Positions 1 to 10,342 of a stretch of DNA of 40,012 nt are shown here, piece after piece. Numbering within the stretch: position 1 is the stretch's first letter; every line of letters begins with the position of its first letter. The DNA is from SAR116 cluster bacterium MED-G06. GTDB lineage: Bacteria > Pseudomonadota > Alphaproteobacteria > Puniceispirillales > Puniceispirillaceae. A model generated the notes under the pieces. The model had not been told where the DNA came from. It searched no databases and saw nothing but the letters and a program-made list of their open reading frames with translations. The translations under genes were made by a program, and so were the position numbers. The stretch is from the NCBI GenBank assembly GCA_002457745.1, contig NTKV01000005.1, forward strand, positions 1-40,012. The letters are read 5' to 3'.

Positions 1-708
1 AGAACCCAGATTGACAGTGGCAATGCGAAGGGCCTCGCGCACCTGCGCCTGCCAGATTTCGGGCTGCATGTAGGAATCGAACATCACCCGTCCGCCGGCA
101 CCTGACGAGCCTGATTCCATGCGTCCGTCCTCGGCCACGACAACCGATACATTCAGCCGGACAAGCGGCCGGATGTCGGCAGCCCGATGGCCATCGGCGC
201 GGATGATCTGCACTGCCTGCCATGATCCGGAGACCGAAGCGCTGACCTGCACCACGCGCGGGTCGGCGGCGCGGGCAAAGGCGTCGATTTCCTGCAGAAG
301 CGTGACCTTGGTCTCGAACGGTGTGCCGACAAGCGGATTGCCGTCGCCATAGAGGGGGCGGTTGCTTGCGGATACCGGCGGCTGTGCCGCTGTGCCAGAA
401 TAGCCACGCGTAACAGCCTTCACACTGTCTGCCGCGCGTTGCAGCGCCGCCTCGCTGAGGTCGCCCGCATGGGCATAGCCATGGGCCTCACCAGCGATGG
501 CGCGAAGGCCGAACCCGCTCGACTGGTCATAGCTGGCGCTTTTCAGACGTCCATCATCGATCATCAGCATTTCGGCGTGCCGCATTTCAAGAAACAGCTC
601 GCCATCATCCGCATCGACCAGCGCCTCGCGAATTATGGCCTCCGCCTGGGCGCGGTCGAGCGCGCCATTGCCAAAGAAAATCTCGTCGGTGGTGTGAAGA
701 TGGTCCAT
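1..708 (-). CDS. tldD: TldD-like metalloprotease, N-terminal part (3' end runs off the window)
   Basis: Reverse-strand translation from ATG at 708 (preceded by AAGGAA) reads MDHLHTTDEIFFGNGALDRAQAEAIIREALVDADDGELFLEMRHAEMLMIDDGRLKSASYDQSSGFGLRAIAGEAHGYAHAGDLSEAALQRA..., open to the window edge. Absent from the ORF track because it has no stop in the window. TldD often lies beside cox operons in Alphaproteobacteria. Confidence 0.85.
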   Translation of the reverse strand, partial: MDHLHTTDEIFFGNGALDRAQAEAIIREALVDADDGELFLEMRHAEMLMIDDGRLKSASYDQSSGFGLRAIAGEAHGYAHAGDLSEAALQRAADSVKAVTRGYSGTAAQPPVSASNRPLYGDGNPLVGTPFETKVTLLQEIDAFARAADPRVVQVSASVSGSWQAVQIIRADGHRAADIRPLVRLNVSVVVAEDGRMESGSSGAGGRVMFDSYMQPEIWQAQVREALRIATVNLGS

Positions 709-931
709 GTCGGTTCCTTCGCGCATTTGAAGTGTATCTGTTGAATGCGTATATGTGATCATGCACCTGAGACGGCGCATCTGTGAATGCGCAACGGCAT
801 GTGCGCGTCAATCCGGCGGCGGGAGTTCCAGCCGGTCTGGTTTGTCCCACAGCCTTTGAGAATGGGGCGCGCAGGCGGTGAATTCAAGCGTGATCTGGCC
901 AGTATGCACAGACAGCGGAGCGCCTTATGCA

Positions 932-980
932 AAAATTTGAATTTATAGCGACAGGCTGCCGCACAGGGCTTTCAAATTTT
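932..980. repeat. AT-rich inverted repeat upstream of coxB
   Basis: AAAATTTGAA (932-941) and its exact reverse complement TTCAAATTTT (971-980), 29-nt spacer, in the tldD-coxB divergent intergenic region. Confidence 0.85.
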
Positions 981-1082
981 GGCGAATCGGTCTAGAAAAA
1001 GCGCAGTTCGGGTCACACCGAAGGTGCCTTGCGCGCGAGGGGCTGATCACCATCGCCGCGCTAATTTCTGGGGGAGATATCC

Positions 1083-1973
1083 ATGGCATTCATGGTCACC
1101 AATTTCCGTGGGATGATTTCACGCGCCTGCGCGCCGCTGGCGATGGCATGTGCCGTGCTGATGCTGGCCGCTGGCAGTGCATCCGCCGCACAGCCGCTGC
1201 CCTGGCAGCTCGGGCTGCAGCCGCCGGCAGGATCGATCGCCGAGATGGCTGACGATCTGCACAATCTTCTGCTTGTTGTGATCACGCTGATTTCGCTGTT
1301 TGTGCTGGGACTGCTTGTCTATGTCGGCATCCGCTTCCGCGCTGACGCCAATCCGGTGCCGTCGAAAACATCGCACAACACGGTGATCGAGGTGCTGTGG
1401 ACGGTCATTCCGGTCCTGATCCTGGTCGGCATCGCGGTGCCGTCCTTCCGCCTTCTCTACTATCTCGACAAGACCGCCGAGACGGACATGGTGATCAAGG
1501 TGACCGGCAACCAGTGGTACTGGAACTACGAATACCCCGATGAGGGCATCGCCTTCGACAGCTACATGATTGACGAGGACGATCTCCAGGAAGGCCAGAT
1601 CAGGCTGCTGTCGGTCGACTATCCGATGGTCGTTCCGGAGAACACCCGCATCAAGCTGCTGATCACAGGCAATGACGTGATGCATTCCTACTTCGTGCCG
1701 TCGCTTGCGGTGCAGGTTTATGCGTTTATCGGTCGCACCAACGAGGTGTGGATCGACGTGCCCGAGGGTGCGAAGACTTATTATGGACAGTGTAACCAGA
1801 TCTGCGGCGTCAACCATGCCTACATGCCGATCGAGGTTCGCGCCCTTCCCGAGGCGGAATACAAGGCCTGGCTCGAGACCGCCCGTGAAGAATTCGCCAT
1901 GAACACTTCGGTGCCGCAGGTGGCACCGGACGCTGTTGCCGAGGACAAGATCCTCCTCGCATCGGCCAACTAG
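1083..1973 (+). CDS. coxB: Cytochrome c oxidase subunit II
   Basis: Signal peptide, two TM segments and the CuA motif GQCNQICGVNHAYMPIEV; upstream of coxA. Confidence 0.97.
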   Translation: MAFMVTNFRGMISRACAPLAMACAVLMLAAGSASAAQPLPWQLGLQPPAGSIAEMADDLHNLLLVVITLISLFVLGLLVYVGIRFRADANPVPSKTSHNTVIEVLWTVIPVLILVGIAVPSFRLLYYLDKTAETDMVIKVTGNQWYWNYEYPDEGIAFDSYMIDEDDLQEGQIRLLSVDYPMVVPENTRIKLLITGNDVMHSYFVPSLAVQVYAFIGRTNEVWIDVPEGAKTYYGQCNQICGVNHAYMPIEVRALPEAEYKAWLETAREEFAMNTSVPQVAPDAVAEDKILLASAN

Positions 1974-3581
<1,608 letters not shown>

Positions 3582-3610
3582 GGAGCGGCCTCGCCGCCGA
3601 ACCGGAGACG

Positions 3611-4546
3611 ATGACCATTTCATCACACCAGAACCTAACCGAGACGACCGACGCGCTGTATGGCCCGTCGGTCGCCGATTTCTGGCAACTGCTGAAGCCG
3701 CGGGTGATGAGCCTTGTGATCTTCACCGGGTTTGCCGGCATGTTTCTGGCGCCAGGGGGAATGCATTCGCTGCTGTTTGCGATCTCGCTGTTTGCCATCG
3801 CTGCCGGGGCAGGTGCCTCGGGCGCCATCAACCAGTGGTATGACCGCGATATCGACGCCATCATGGCGCGGACCAGCCAGCGGCCGATTCCGGCCGGAGC
3901 TGTCGTTCCGGCAGAAGCGCTGAGCTTCGGGCTGATCATTTCGGCCCTGTCGGTGCTGCTTCTCGGGCTGGCGTCGAACTGGCTGGCGGCCGGACTTCTG
4001 GCCTTTACCATCTTTTTCTACGCTGTTGTCTATACGGTCTGGCTGAAGCGCAGCACGCCGCAGAACATTGTCATCGGTGGTGCCGCCGGGGCCCTGCCAC
4101 CTGTGGTCGGCTGGGCTGCTGTAACGGGGGGGCTGTCGATCGAGCCTCTGTTGCTGTTCGCCATCATCTTCATGTGGACGCCGCCGCATTTCTGGGCGCT
4201 CGCCCTGTTCCGCAACGAGGACTATACCCGCGCCGGCGTGCCGATGATGCCGGTGGTGGCTGGTGCGCCGGAGACCCGTCGCCAGATCCTGATCTATGCC
4301 GTGATCCTGGCACCGCTTGGCGTTGTGCCATCAATGATCGGCATGGCGACAATCGGGTATGGCATTGTATCGGCGGCGCTCGGGTTCAATTTCGTGAGGC
4401 TGTCATGGGTGCTGTTCCGGCGTCCGGATGATGCCGCGGCAAAGCGGCTGTTCGCCTTTTCCATATTGTATCTTTTCCTGCTGTTCCTGGGGCTGGTGAT
4501 TGACCGGCTGGTTGTCCAAAGCGGGCTGATTGTGGGGCTGGCATGA
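3611..4546 (+). CDS. ctaB: Protoheme IX farnesyltransferase (heme O synthase)
   Basis: UbiA-family motif [23 protein letters not shown]; position in the cox operon. Confidence 0.96.
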   Translation: MTISSHQNLTETTDALYGPSVADFWQLLKPRVMSLVIFTGFAGMFLAPGGMHSLLFAISLFAIAAGAGASGAINQWYDRDIDAIMARTSQRPIPAGAVVPAEALSFGLIISALSVLLLGLASNWLAAGLLAFTIFFYAVVYTVWLKRSTPQNIVIGGAAGALPPVVGWAAVTGGLSIEPLLLFAIIFMWTPPHFWALALFRNEDYTRAGVPMMPVVAGAPETRRQILIYAVILAPLGVVPSMIGMATIGYGIVSAALGFNFVRLSWVLFRRPDDAAAKRLFAFSILYLFLLFLGLVIDRLVVQSGLIVGLA

Positions 4547-4686
4547 CCGAACGTCCGGAGCCAAAGACCGCTGAAGAGATGGTGCGGATGCGCAAGTCGC
4601 GCAATCTGGCGCTTGTTCTGGCGATTGCCGGGCTGGCGGTGCTGTTCTTCGTCCTGACGATAGTGCGGATGGGGGGCGCCACATGA
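4543..4686 (+). CDS. Small single-TM membrane protein between ctaB and ctaG (CoxF-like)
   Basis: 47-aa [50 protein letters not shown], overlapping the ctaB stop (ATGA) and the ctaG start (ATGA). Too short for the ORF track. Confidence 0.85.
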   Translation: MTERPEPKTAEEMVRMRKSRNLALVLAIAGLAVLFFVLTIVRMGGAT

Positions 4687-5264
4687 GTAGCCCGGTTCTG
4701 ACACCGGCCGATGCGCCGTCCGGAAGCAACCGCCGTCTGCTGATGGTGCTGGCGCTTGTCGTCGGCGGCATGGTCGGGCTGGCCTATGCCTCGGTTCCGC
4801 TTTATCAGCTGTTCTGTCAGGTGACCGGCTATGGTGGCACCACGCAGGTGGCCGATGCCAGCGGCGAGACCGTGATTCCGGATCATCCGGTGAAGATCCG
4901 GTTTGATGCGAATATCAGCCCGTCGCTGAACTGGCGGTTCGAGGCGGTCGACGCGCCGCTGACCCTGAATCCGGGCGAAGAGGTGGTGATCAACTACCGT
5001 GCCACCAACCTTGGTGACGCGCCCTCCACCGGTACATCGACCTATAATGTGACGCCGGTAAAGGCCGGGCCACATTTCATGAAAATCGACTGTTTCTGCT
5101 TTATCGAGCAGACATTGCAACCGGGGGAATCGGTGCTGATGCCCGTGCGCTTCTTCATCGACCCGGAAATCGTCACCGACAGCAATACAAGTGATGTCGA
5201 TGAGATTATTTTGTCCTATACCTTCTTCCCGGCACTGTCTGCCGGTGAAGACGGTAATACTTGA
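4683..5264 (+). CDS. ctaG: Cytochrome c oxidase assembly protein Cox11/CtaG
   Basis: Cox11 features: N-terminal TM, YASVPLYQLFCQVTGYGGTTQ, and KIDCFCFIEQTL copper motif. Confidence 0.96.
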   Translation: MSSPVLTPADAPSGSNRRLLMVLALVVGGMVGLAYASVPLYQLFCQVTGYGGTTQVADASGETVIPDHPVKIRFDANISPSLNWRFEAVDAPLTLNPGEEVVINYRATNLGDAPSTGTSTYNVTPVKAGPHFMKIDCFCFIEQTLQPGESVLMPVRFFIDPEIVTDSNTSDVDEIILSYTFFPALSAGEDGNT

Positions 5265-5316
5265 TCGCGGGAGAGGTGGTTTCGCCATGGCGGGACCAGA
5301 TTGAGAGGAGACCAAC

Positions 5317-6102
5317 ATGAGCGGTGAAAACAAACACCCTTACCATCTTGTCGAGCCAAGCCCCTGGCCGGCTGTCGGATCGGCAGCTGCTTTTGTGGCG
5401 GTGATTGGCGGCGTGATGTTCATGCATGAGGTGCAGCACGGGGTCGCCGTTCTTGGCCTTGGCATGGCGCTGGTGCTGGCCACCATGTTCATGTGGTGGC
5501 GCGACATCATTCGCGAAGCCGAATATCAGGGCCATCACAGCCCGATCGTGCAGATCGGCATGCGGTACGGCATGATGCTGTTCATCGCCTCGGAGGTGAT
5601 GTTCTTTGTCGCCTTCTTCTGGGCCTTCTTCGATCGGGCGCTGTTCCCGATGGATGGTGTCTGGCCACCAGAGGGGATCACGACCTTCGACCCGTTCGAC
5701 CTGCCGTTGATCAACACACTGGTTCTGCTGCTGTCGGGATGTACCGTGACCTGGTCACACCACGCGCTGCAGCATGGGAACCGCAAGGACTTCATGACCG
5801 GTCTTGGCATGACCGTCATTCTCGGGGTGCTGTTCACCGGACTTCAGGCGCTGGAATACAGCCACGCGCCGTTCGGCTTTACTGACGGCATCTACCCGTC
5901 GGTCTTTTACATGGCCACCGGCTTCCACGGCTTTCACGTGATCATCGGCACCTGCTTCCTCGCGGTGTGCTGGTTCCGCGGCCTTGCCGGGCATTTCACA
6001 GACAAGCAGCATTTCGGTTTCGAGGCCGCCGCCTGGTACTGGCACTTCGTTGACGTCGTCTGGCTGTTCCTGTTTGCCGCTGTGTACTGGTGGGGCGGCT
6101 GA
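5317..6102 (+). CDS. coxC: Cytochrome c oxidase subunit III
   Basis: [12 protein letters not shown] start, multiple TMs and C-terminal [21 protein letters not shown]. Confidence 0.97.
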   Translation: MSGENKHPYHLVEPSPWPAVGSAAAFVAVIGGVMFMHEVQHGVAVLGLGMALVLATMFMWWRDIIREAEYQGHHSPIVQIGMRYGMMLFIASEVMFFVAFFWAFFDRALFPMDGVWPPEGITTFDPFDLPLINTLVLLLSGCTVTWSHHALQHGNRKDFMTGLGMTVILGVLFTGLQALEYSHAPFGFTDGIYPSVFYMATGFHGFHVIIGTCFLAVCWFRGLAGHFTDKQHFGFEAAAWYWHFVDVVWLFLFAAVYWWGG

Positions 6103-6146
6103 TCACCGCCCACGCGCCAATCGGCGCGGATTGTCAAATCGGGGGA

Positions 6147-6175
6147 GGGGGCGCTTTTTTCGGGCGCTCCCTTTT
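6147..6175 (+). terminator. Possible intrinsic terminator after coxC
   Basis: Hairpin GGGGGCGC (6147-6154) / GCGCTCCC (6164-6171), 8 bp with one G-U, followed by TTTT. The gene downstream (surf1) is on the same strand. Confidence 0.5.
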
Positions 6176-6214
6176 CATTGGTGGTAAGCACATGGCGCCA
6201 CCGTCAAAGGTAGA

Positions 6215-6943
6215 ATGATGAATTTCAGACCGCTTTTCTGGCCAACCTTCGTCGCGCTTCCCGCGCTTCTCGTCCTGTTGTGGCTTGGCACCTGGCAGTT
6301 GCAGAGGCTGGAATGGAAAAACCAGCTGATCGAGGATTTTGAATCCCGCGCGACATCTGCGCCGATCGACCTTCCGGTTGGCGCGGTTGGCCCGGAGATG
6401 GAATTCCGCCGGCTGGAACTGACCGGCAGCTTCGACCATGCGCGTGAAGTGTTCATGACCGGCCGCACTTATGAGGGCAATGCCGGGTTCCATATCATCA
6501 CCCCGTTCACCCTGAATGACGGGCGAATCATTCTGGTCAATCGTGGCTGGGTGTCGGAATCCTATCGCGAACAGGAAAAGCGGGAATTCACCCTTGTCGA
6601 GGGTGAGGTGACGGTTCCCGCCATTCTGAGATTCCCCGGGAAGAAGGGCTATTTCGTTCCGGAAAACGAACCCGAGAACGGTTTCTGGTTCACCGTGGTG
6701 CCATCACAGATTGTCGCTCATCTGGGCCTTGGGGAGCGTGCCGAGACCGGGATCTACGCGGCGACTGTCCGTACCTCGGACACCATCGAGTTGCCCATCG
6801 CGGCCCGCACTGAAACAAACCTTCGCAATTCGCACCTTGGTTACGCGATTACCTGGTATGGCATCGCCTGCGCACTGATCGGGGTGTATCTTGCCTTCCA
6901 TCATCAGGCCGGTCGGCTGCGCTTCGGGCGTGGCGGCGCATAG
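6215..6943 (+). CDS. SURF1 family cytochrome oxidase biogenesis protein
   Basis: N-terminal FVALPALLVLLWLGTWQLQRLEWK and C-terminal NSHLGYAITWYGIACALIGVYL typical of SURF1; follows coxC. Confidence 0.94.
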   Translation: MMNFRPLFWPTFVALPALLVLLWLGTWQLQRLEWKNQLIEDFESRATSAPIDLPVGAVGPEMEFRRLELTGSFDHAREVFMTGRTYEGNAGFHIITPFTLNDGRIILVNRGWVSESYREQEKREFTLVEGEVTVPAILRFPGKKGYFVPENEPENGFWFTVVPSQIVAHLGLGERAETGIYAATVRTSDTIELPIAARTETNLRNSHLGYAITWYGIACALIGVYLAFHHQAGRLRFGRGGA

Positions 6944-6953
6944 GGGGCTTTGC

Positions 6954-8360
6954 ATGGACTATATCAGCACCCGGGGTCAGGATGGCCCACTTGGCTATGA
7001 AGAGGCGCTCCTGAGCGGTCTTGCACGCGACGGAGGGCTGTATCTGCCTGTTACCTATCCTGCCTTTACGCATGACGAGATCGCCGCAATGGCCGGGATG
7101 TCCTATGCCGAGATCGCCGGCAGGATCATGGCGCGTTTCACCGATGGCGAGATTGACGAAGCCGAGATGACGGCGATGGCGGCAGACGCCTATGCCGGGT
7201 TCACCGATCCCGAGGTGGCGCCGCTGAAGCCGCTGAGTGGCGACATTCATGTTCTGGAGCTTTTCCATGGTCCTACCATCGCGTTCAAGGACTACGCGAT
7301 GCAGTTCCTGTCGCGGGCGTTTGACCGGGCGTTGCGCTCGGCCGGCCGCCAGGCTGTGATCCTCGGTGCGACCAGCGGAGATACCGGCTCGGCAGCGCTC
7401 GAGGCGTTTCAGGGCCGTGACGCCGTCGATATATTCATCCTGTTTCCGGACGGGCGGGTCTCGCCGGTGCAGCAACGCCAGATGACATCGGTCGATGCGC
7501 CGGGCGCGCATGCCGTGGCTGTCGGCGGGGATTTTGATGACTGTCAGGCAATCGTGAAGTCGCTGTTCAATGATCACGCGTTCCGTGACAAGGTGAACCT
7601 GTCGGCGGTCAACTCGATCAACTGGGCTCGGCTGATGCCGCAGATCGTCTATTACTTTACCGCGGCGCTGGCACTTGGCGCGCCAGACCGCAGCGTTGCC
7701 TTTTCCGTGCCGACCGGCAATTTCGGAAATGTCTTCGCTGGCTATGTTGCATCGCGCATGGGGTTGCCGATCGAGCGTCTGATCGTCGCCTCGAACCGGA
7801 ATGACATCCTGACCCGCTTTTTCGAGCAGGGGGCCATGCAGCGGGAAACCGTGACGCCGTCGCTCAGCCCGTCGATGGATATTCAGGTATCAAGCAATTT
7901 CGAGCGGCTTCTGTTCGAGCTTCTTGATCGTGATGGCGCGCGTGTGGCCAAGATCATGAAAGACTTCGCCGAGACCGGCAGGTTCGAGCTTCCTGCCGCG
8001 GCAATGCAGGCCGCGCGGGGGCTGTTCTCGGCCTACAGGCTGGATGATGAGGGCACGGTGGCGGAAATTGCGGCCAGCACTGGCGAAGGGATGACTCTCG
8101 ACCCGCACAGCGCTGTCGGCGTGTCTGCGGCGCGTCGTGCCATTGCCGACGGCACCGTGGCAGCAGGTGTACCGGTTGTTGCGCTGGCGTGCGCGCATCC
8201 GGCGAAGTTTCAGGATGCGGTGACAAAAGCCACCGGAACCGAGCCGCCACTGCCGCCGCATCTTGCCGATCTGATGCAGCGACCTGAAAAGATGCAGACA
8301 GCGGCAGCAAACCCGGACGCCGTTCGAGAGATGGTACTGACGATGAGGAGACCAGCATGA
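6954..8360 (+). CDS. thrC: Threonine synthase
   Basis: Translation from the ATG at 6954 reads MDYISTRGQDGPLGYEEALLSGLARDGGLYLP; contains the PLP motif FHGPTIAFKDYAMQFL and GATSGDTGSAA. The ORF track starts at 6891, inside surf1. Confidence 0.96.
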   Translation: MDYISTRGQDGPLGYEEALLSGLARDGGLYLPVTYPAFTHDEIAAMAGMSYAEIAGRIMARFTDGEIDEAEMTAMAADAYAGFTDPEVAPLKPLSGDIHVLELFHGPTIAFKDYAMQFLSRAFDRALRSAGRQAVILGATSGDTGSAALEAFQGRDAVDIFILFPDGRVSPVQQRQMTSVDAPGAHAVAVGGDFDDCQAIVKSLFNDHAFRDKVNLSAVNSINWARLMPQIVYYFTAALALGAPDRSVAFSVPTGNFGNVFAGYVASRMGLPIERLIVASNRNDILTRFFEQGAMQRETVTPSLSPSMDIQVSSNFERLLFELLDRDGARVAKIMKDFAETGRFELPAAAMQAARGLFSAYRLDDEGTVAEIAASTGEGMTLDPHSAVGVSAARRAIADGTVAAGVPVVALACAHPAKFQDAVTKATGTEPPLPPHLADLMQRPEKMQTAAANPDAVREMVLTMRRPA

Positions 8361-9628
8361 GCCGTGGCATTCTGACCGAACTTGGCAGCGGGTTGAAAGT
8401 GGCAACCCGTGCCCTGCCGCAGGCACAGTCGCTGTCCGTCGGGATCTGGGTGAATGCCGGTGCGCGCGACGAGCGTGACAGCGAGACCGGGATCGCGCAT
8501 ATGCTGGAACATATGGCGTTCAAGGGAACAAAACGCCGGTCAGCGCGTGACATCGCCACCGAGGTCGAGAATGTCGGCGGCTATATGAATGCGCATACAA
8601 GCCGTGAGGAAACAGCTTACTACCTTCGTCTTCTTCCTGAATATCTGGATATGGGAATCGATATTCTGGCCGATATCCTGACCGAGCCGGCAATGCCCGA
8701 TGAAGAAATCGAGCGTGAGCGCGGCGTCATCATCCAGGAAATCGGCCAGTCGCTCGACACGCCGGATGACATCGTCTTCGACATGTTTGCCAAAGCCTCC
8801 TACGGCAGCCATACGCTTGGCCGCCCTATTCTTGGGTCGGTCGAGAGTGTCAGCGGCTTTTCGCGCGCCAATCTCCAGGGGTTCATGTCGCGCCATTATG
8901 GTGCCGGGCAGATGCTGGTTACCGGGTCTGGCGCTGTTGACCATGATGATTTTGTGCGCCGGGTCGAAACCCGTCTTGCCGCGCTGGAAACGGCTGAGCA
9001 TGCTACACGGCGCGCGCCGGAATGGCTTGGCGGCCGTCATGTCGAGACGCGCGATCTTGAACAGACGCATCTTGTGATCGGCTTGCCGTCATTCGGTGCG
9101 CAGGATGACCGGCGCTATGCGTTGATGCTTCTGTCCACCCTGTTTGGCGGCGGCATGTCTTCACGGCTGTTCCAGGAAGTGCGCGAGAAGCGCGGCCTGT
9201 GTTACTCGATTTTCTCGTTCGCCAGCATGTATTCCGACAGTGGGCATTTCGGCATCTATGCCGGCACATCGGCGGCGCAGGCCAATGAGATGCTGTCAGT
9301 CACCGCGTCGCAGCTTGCCGATCTCGCCGCCGGGGTGGGTGCAGAGGAGCTTGACCGCGCCAAGGCACAGCTCCGCGCCTCGCTGGTGATGGCGCGAGAA
9401 TCCGTTGCCGGATGTGGTGATTCTCTTGCCCGCCAGATCATGATGTTTGGTGAACCGCAGGATGATGCCGAGATTTTGGAGCGCATCATCGGTGTTGGCG
9501 CGGACGAGGTCAGCACCGTAGCGGCTGACCTGATCGCGGGTGGTCAGCCGGTGATCACCGCCATCGGGCCAGAGGCCGGGATCATGTCAAACGAGGAGCT
9601 TGCGGGAATTTTCGCTGGCAGGGCCTGA
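8357..9628 (+). CDS. M16 family zinc metallopeptidase (mitochondrial processing peptidase-like)
   Basis: HxxEH motif in HMLEHMAFKGTKRRSA and downstream LFGGGMSSRLFQEVREKRGLCYSI; overlaps the thrC stop by 4 bp. Confidence 0.96.
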   Translation: MSRGILTELGSGLKVATRALPQAQSLSVGIWVNAGARDERDSETGIAHMLEHMAFKGTKRRSARDIATEVENVGGYMNAHTSREETAYYLRLLPEYLDMGIDILADILTEPAMPDEEIERERGVIIQEIGQSLDTPDDIVFDMFAKASYGSHTLGRPILGSVESVSGFSRANLQGFMSRHYGAGQMLVTGSGAVDHDDFVRRVETRLAALETAEHATRRAPEWLGGRHVETRDLEQTHLVIGLPSFGAQDDRRYALMLLSTLFGGGMSSRLFQEVREKRGLCYSIFSFASMYSDSGHFGIYAGTSAAQANEMLSVTASQLADLAAGVGAEELDRAKAQLRASLVMARESVAGCGDSLARQIMMFGEPQDDAEILERIIGVGADEVSTVAADLIAGGQPVITAIGPEAGIMSNEELAGIFAGRA

Positions 9629-9644
9629 GACAGTGCCGGGCTGG

Positions 9645-10271
9645 TCAGGCACTTCCTGCAGATCCGGCAAAGAAGCCCGGGTCGATGCCAAGCGCGGCAA
9701 AGCTGTGTTGCCACAAGGTGCGACGGTCATGGTCAAAAACCAGATCGGTCGAGGCCGGCAGGTTCAGCCACACATTCTCCGCCATCTCGCGATCAAGCTG
9801 GCCAGCACTCCAGCCCGCACACCCAAGCGACACAATGGATTGCGCCGGCCCGACACCTTCGGTGATGTCGCGCAGGATGTCGATGCTGGCAGTCAGACCG
9901 ATCTCATGGGTGACTGTCATGCTTTCGGGAAGCATATGGTCCTGCGAATGAAGCACAAACCCGCGATTGCCATCCACCGGCCCGCCGATATGCACCGGAT
10001 TGGCGGCGCAGAAACGCGGCGCACCAATGTCGAGCTTTTCATAGAGATCGCCAAGATTGAGCCTGCTGGCAGGCTTGTTGATCACCAGCCCCATCGCCGA
10101 TTCAGGGTCATGGTGACACATCAGGATCACCGTTTTCTCAAACCGTTCATCGCCGATATGGGGGCTGGCCACAAGAAGTTGGCCCTGAAGCGAGGGCATA
10201 CCGTTCCTGTTTCCGGCGAAGTCATCGTCAGGTGATTGCGAAGCTGCGTTTGATTTCCTATCTTGCGTCAT
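9645..10271 (-). CDS. YqgE/AlgH family protein (DUF179)
   Basis: LQGQLLVASPHIGDERFEKTVILMCHHDPESAMGLVINKP and GCAGWSAGQLDREMAENVWL. Confidence 0.93.
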   Translation of the reverse strand: MTQDRKSNAASQSPDDDFAGNRNGMPSLQGQLLVASPHIGDERFEKTVILMCHHDPESAMGLVINKPASRLNLGDLYEKLDIGAPRFCAANPVHIGGPVDGNRGFVLHSQDHMLPESMTVTHEIGLTASIDILRDITEGVGPAQSIVSLGCAGWSAGQLDREMAENVWLNLPASTDLVFDHDRRTLWQHSFAALGIDPGFFAGSAGSA

Positions 10272-10342
10272 GCTTTAGCCTAGACATGAAAAATGGATGG
10301 GGTAAAGCGTCAATCCAGCAGCGGCGAGGCCGCCCAAGTCAG

